55,638 nt of DNA, taken from assembly GCA_021738405.1 (NCBI GenBank), contig JAIPCC010000006.1:1-55638 (forward strand). The letters run 5' to 3'. The translations under genes and the position numbers were made by a program. Source of the DNA: Crocinitomicaceae bacterium (lineage in GTDB: Bacteria; Bacteroidota; Bacteroidia; Flavobacteriales_D; Crocinitomicaceae). The stretch's first letter is position 1. Each line of letters opens with the position of its first letter. The notes under the pieces were generated by a model that was not told the origin of the DNA, did not search any database, and was given only the letters and a program-made list of their open reading frames with translations. Of the stretch, positions 54,491-55,638 are shown one piece after another.

Positions 54491-54496
54491 GTAGAT

Positions 54497-55264
54497 ATGG
54501 CTTCAAAATTTATCAATATTACGCTCAAAATCTGGAGACAAAAGAATAGCAATGCAAAAGGTGGTATTGAAACCTATAGCCTTGCAAACGTCTCCACAGA
54601 TAGTTCGTTTCTAGAAATGCTCGATCAACTCAATGAGCAACTCATCAACGAACAAAAAGAACCTGTAGCCTTCGATCACGACTGTCGTGAAGGTATCTGC
54701 GGTATGTGCTCTCTTTACATCAACGGACGCGCACACGGCCCTGAAACCGGCACTACTACATGTCAACTACACATGCGTAGTTTTACGGACGGAGACACCA
54801 TCTATGTAGAGCCATGGAGATCGCGTGCATTCCCGATTGTCAAAGACCTCGTCGTTGACCGCTCTGCTTTTGACCGCATTCAGCAAGCTGGTGGTTTTGT
54901 ATCTGTAAACACCTCAGGTCGTACCATGGATGCCAACGCTATTCCAATTCCAAAACACGACGCAGATAAAGCTTTCGAAGCTGCTGCTTGTATTGGTTGT
55001 GGTGCATGTGTTGCTACTTGCAAAAATGGTTCTGCCATGTTGTTTGTAGGTGCTAAAGTTTCACAATACGCCTTGTTGCCACAAGGAAAAGTTGAAGCCC
55101 AAGACCGCGTAATCAATATGGTTCGTCAGATGGACGAAGAAGGTTTTGGTAACTGTACCAACACCGGCGCATGTGAAGTAGAATGTCCAAAAGGCATATC
55201 CTTGGAAAACATTGCGCGCATGAATCGTGAGTTTTTAAGCGCGTCGCTTACAGCAGACAAATAA
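54497..55264 (+). CDS. sdhB: Succinate dehydrogenase iron-sulfur subunit
   Basis: A 255-residue electron-transfer subunit. Three clusters are accounted for: [2Fe-2S] by CREGICGMC and the later TTTCQLH, [4Fe-4S] by [11 protein letters not shown], and [3Fe-4S] by [16 protein letters not shown]. Electrons pass from FAD in SdhA through these to haem and quinone in SdhC. Final gene of the sdhCAB operon, followed by a bidirectional terminator. Confidence 0.97.
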   Translation: MASKFINITLKIWRQKNSNAKGGIETYSLANVSTDSSFLEMLDQLNEQLINEQKEPVAFDHDCREGICGMCSLYINGRAHGPETGTTTCQLHMRSFTDGDTIYVEPWRSRAFPIVKDLVVDRSAFDRIQQAGGFVSVNTSGRTMDANAIPIPKHDADKAFEAAACIGCGACVATCKNGSAMLFVGAKVSQYALLPQGKVEAQDRVINMVRQMDEEGFGNCTNTGACEVECPKGISLENIARMNREFLSASLTADK

Positions 55265-55280
55265 GAAATACTAACACAAC

Positions 55281-55310
55281 AAAAAGGGCGGTCAATGACC
55301 GCCCTTTTTT
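55281..55310. terminator. Bidirectional rho-independent terminator after sdhB
   Basis: AAAAAGGGCGGT, loop CAATG, ACCGCCCTTTTTT: a G+C-rich seven-pair core flanked by A-run and T-run on both sides, so it can stop transcripts from sdhCAB (+) and from the small membrane protein gene (-). The only convergent junction of the window with a classical terminator. Confidence 0.92.
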
Positions 55311-55329
55311 ATTGCTATATAAACTGAAA

Positions 55330-55557
55330 TTACTTCAGTTTTTGTCCGTCTTTGTTGTACCAACCTTCGTTTTCTTTGATTTCTACAGGTACGTTTGATT
55401 GATCGCTCAAGCGCTTTTGGGTGCGCATCCAGAAATAAAAGCCAAAAAAGCCGAGTAGAATAAGTGCTGTATTAAAATAGTTCTGTACGTTTTCAAAAAA
55501 GCCAAAAGACCATTGAAATGCATCACCAACTTTGTATACGAAGTCTGTCCAAGCCAT
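55330..55557 (-). CDS. Small membrane protein of unknown function
   Basis: A 75-residue protein with one clear TM segment (about residues 28-45, TALILLGFFGFYFWM) preceded by an amphipathic N-terminus and followed by a charged tail ending DGQKLK. Small proteins of this shape are widespread in Flavobacteriales (it resembles DUF6341-type proteins, a guess). A full -33/-7 promoter upstream and a terminator downstream make it a well-defined single-gene unit, which supports it being real despite its size. Confidence 0.75.
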   Translation of the reverse strand: MAWTDFVYKVGDAFQWSFGFFENVQNYFNTALILLGFFGFYFWMRTQKRLSDQSNVPVEIKENEGWYNKDGQKLK

Positions 55558-55576
55558 GTGTAGTTCTTTTATAGGG

Positions 55577-55606
55577 CAAATGTACTACAAATTTTAATAA
55601 ATCAAA
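55577..55606 (-). promoter_or_regulatory. Promoter of the small membrane protein gene (minus strand)
   Basis: Minus-strand TTTG (55603-55606), 18 bases, TACATTTG (55577-55584); 19 bases from the -7 element to the ATG at 55557. Confidence 0.65.
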
Positions 55607-55638
55607 TGCTGACTTAAATTTCTCCCATCAAAGTAAGC

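Noticed and set aside
1-55638. CRISPR arrays, insertion sequences, tRNA/rRNA genes, prophage
   Set aside because: No regularly spaced repeats, transposase or integrase motifs, or cloverleaf/rRNA signatures were recognised by reading; a tRNA scan was not possible here.

Overview
The window is a chromosomal segment of a Bacteroidota bacterium, most likely order Flavobacteriales (possibly near Crocinitomicaceae/Cryomorphaceae; the family is inference). The lineage is supported by several independent signs. At least four proteins carry type IX secretion (T9SS) type A or type B-like C-terminal domains. Twelve sites match the Bacteroidota -7 promoter element TAnnTTTG. Typical phylum families are present: Omp28, DUF6029, DUF4271 next to hemD, the long IspG, and a bacilliredoxin. 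Shine-Dalgarno sequences are almost absent. The segment looks like core genome: no insertion sequence, prophage, CRISPR array, tRNA or rRNA was recognised.

Layout. 1-4.3 kb: 3' part of mutS, an iron-binding-like lipoprotein, bacilliredoxin and convergent hemW. 4.3-11 kb: a T9SS-secreted lysyl-endopeptidase-like protease, divergent from a uridine kinase that is translationally coupled to a very large NtrY-like histidine kinase. 10.9-15.6 kb: a cell-surface glycan/lipid cluster (GT-C glycosyltransferase, MBOAT acyltransferase, SGNH-like partner) and a TonB-C-domain lipoprotein. 15.6-19.2 kb: ispG and a long RluA-type pseudouridine synthase. 19.2-20.8 kb: a secreted thioredoxin-fold protein with a T9SS tag. 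20.9-23.6 kb: hemD/DUF4271, divergent from a glutaryl-CoA dehydrogenase-like gene. 23.6-31.2 kb: a tight seven-gene minus-strand operon (TlpA, DUF6029 barrel, Omp28, rpoN, PAP2, coiled-coil lipoprotein, TPR protein). 31.3-36.2 kb: a T9SS protein coupled to rnr, convergent with hflX, a lipoprotein cytochrome c and a cytochrome-b-like membrane protein. 36.2-39.8 kb: lepA, an FAD oxidoreductase and comF. 40.1-46.3 kb: nrdB-nrdA, purH, mreB. 46.3-51.5 kb: a TlpA-like thiol protein, an ECF sigma factor with a membrane protein ending in a gliding-motility-type domain, a lipid kinase, ispD and an LD-carboxypeptidase. 51.6-55.6 kb: sdhCAB and a small membrane protein.

Together the genes cover DNA repair, nucleotide supply (nrdAB, purH, udk), isoprenoid precursors (ispD, ispG), haem (hemD, hemW), respiration (sdhCAB, cytochromes), translation and RNA quality control (lepA, hflX, rnr), cell shape (mreB) and a large envelope/secretion component. 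The genome is compact. Nine same-strand junctions overlap as TAATG, TGATG or ATGA. Four of eight convergent junctions share a 4-base stop-stop overlap. The most interesting candidates for new biology are the ECF sigma/CHU_C-domain membrane protein pair, the envelope operon built around rpoN, and the paired module shared by the two T9SS cargo proteins.
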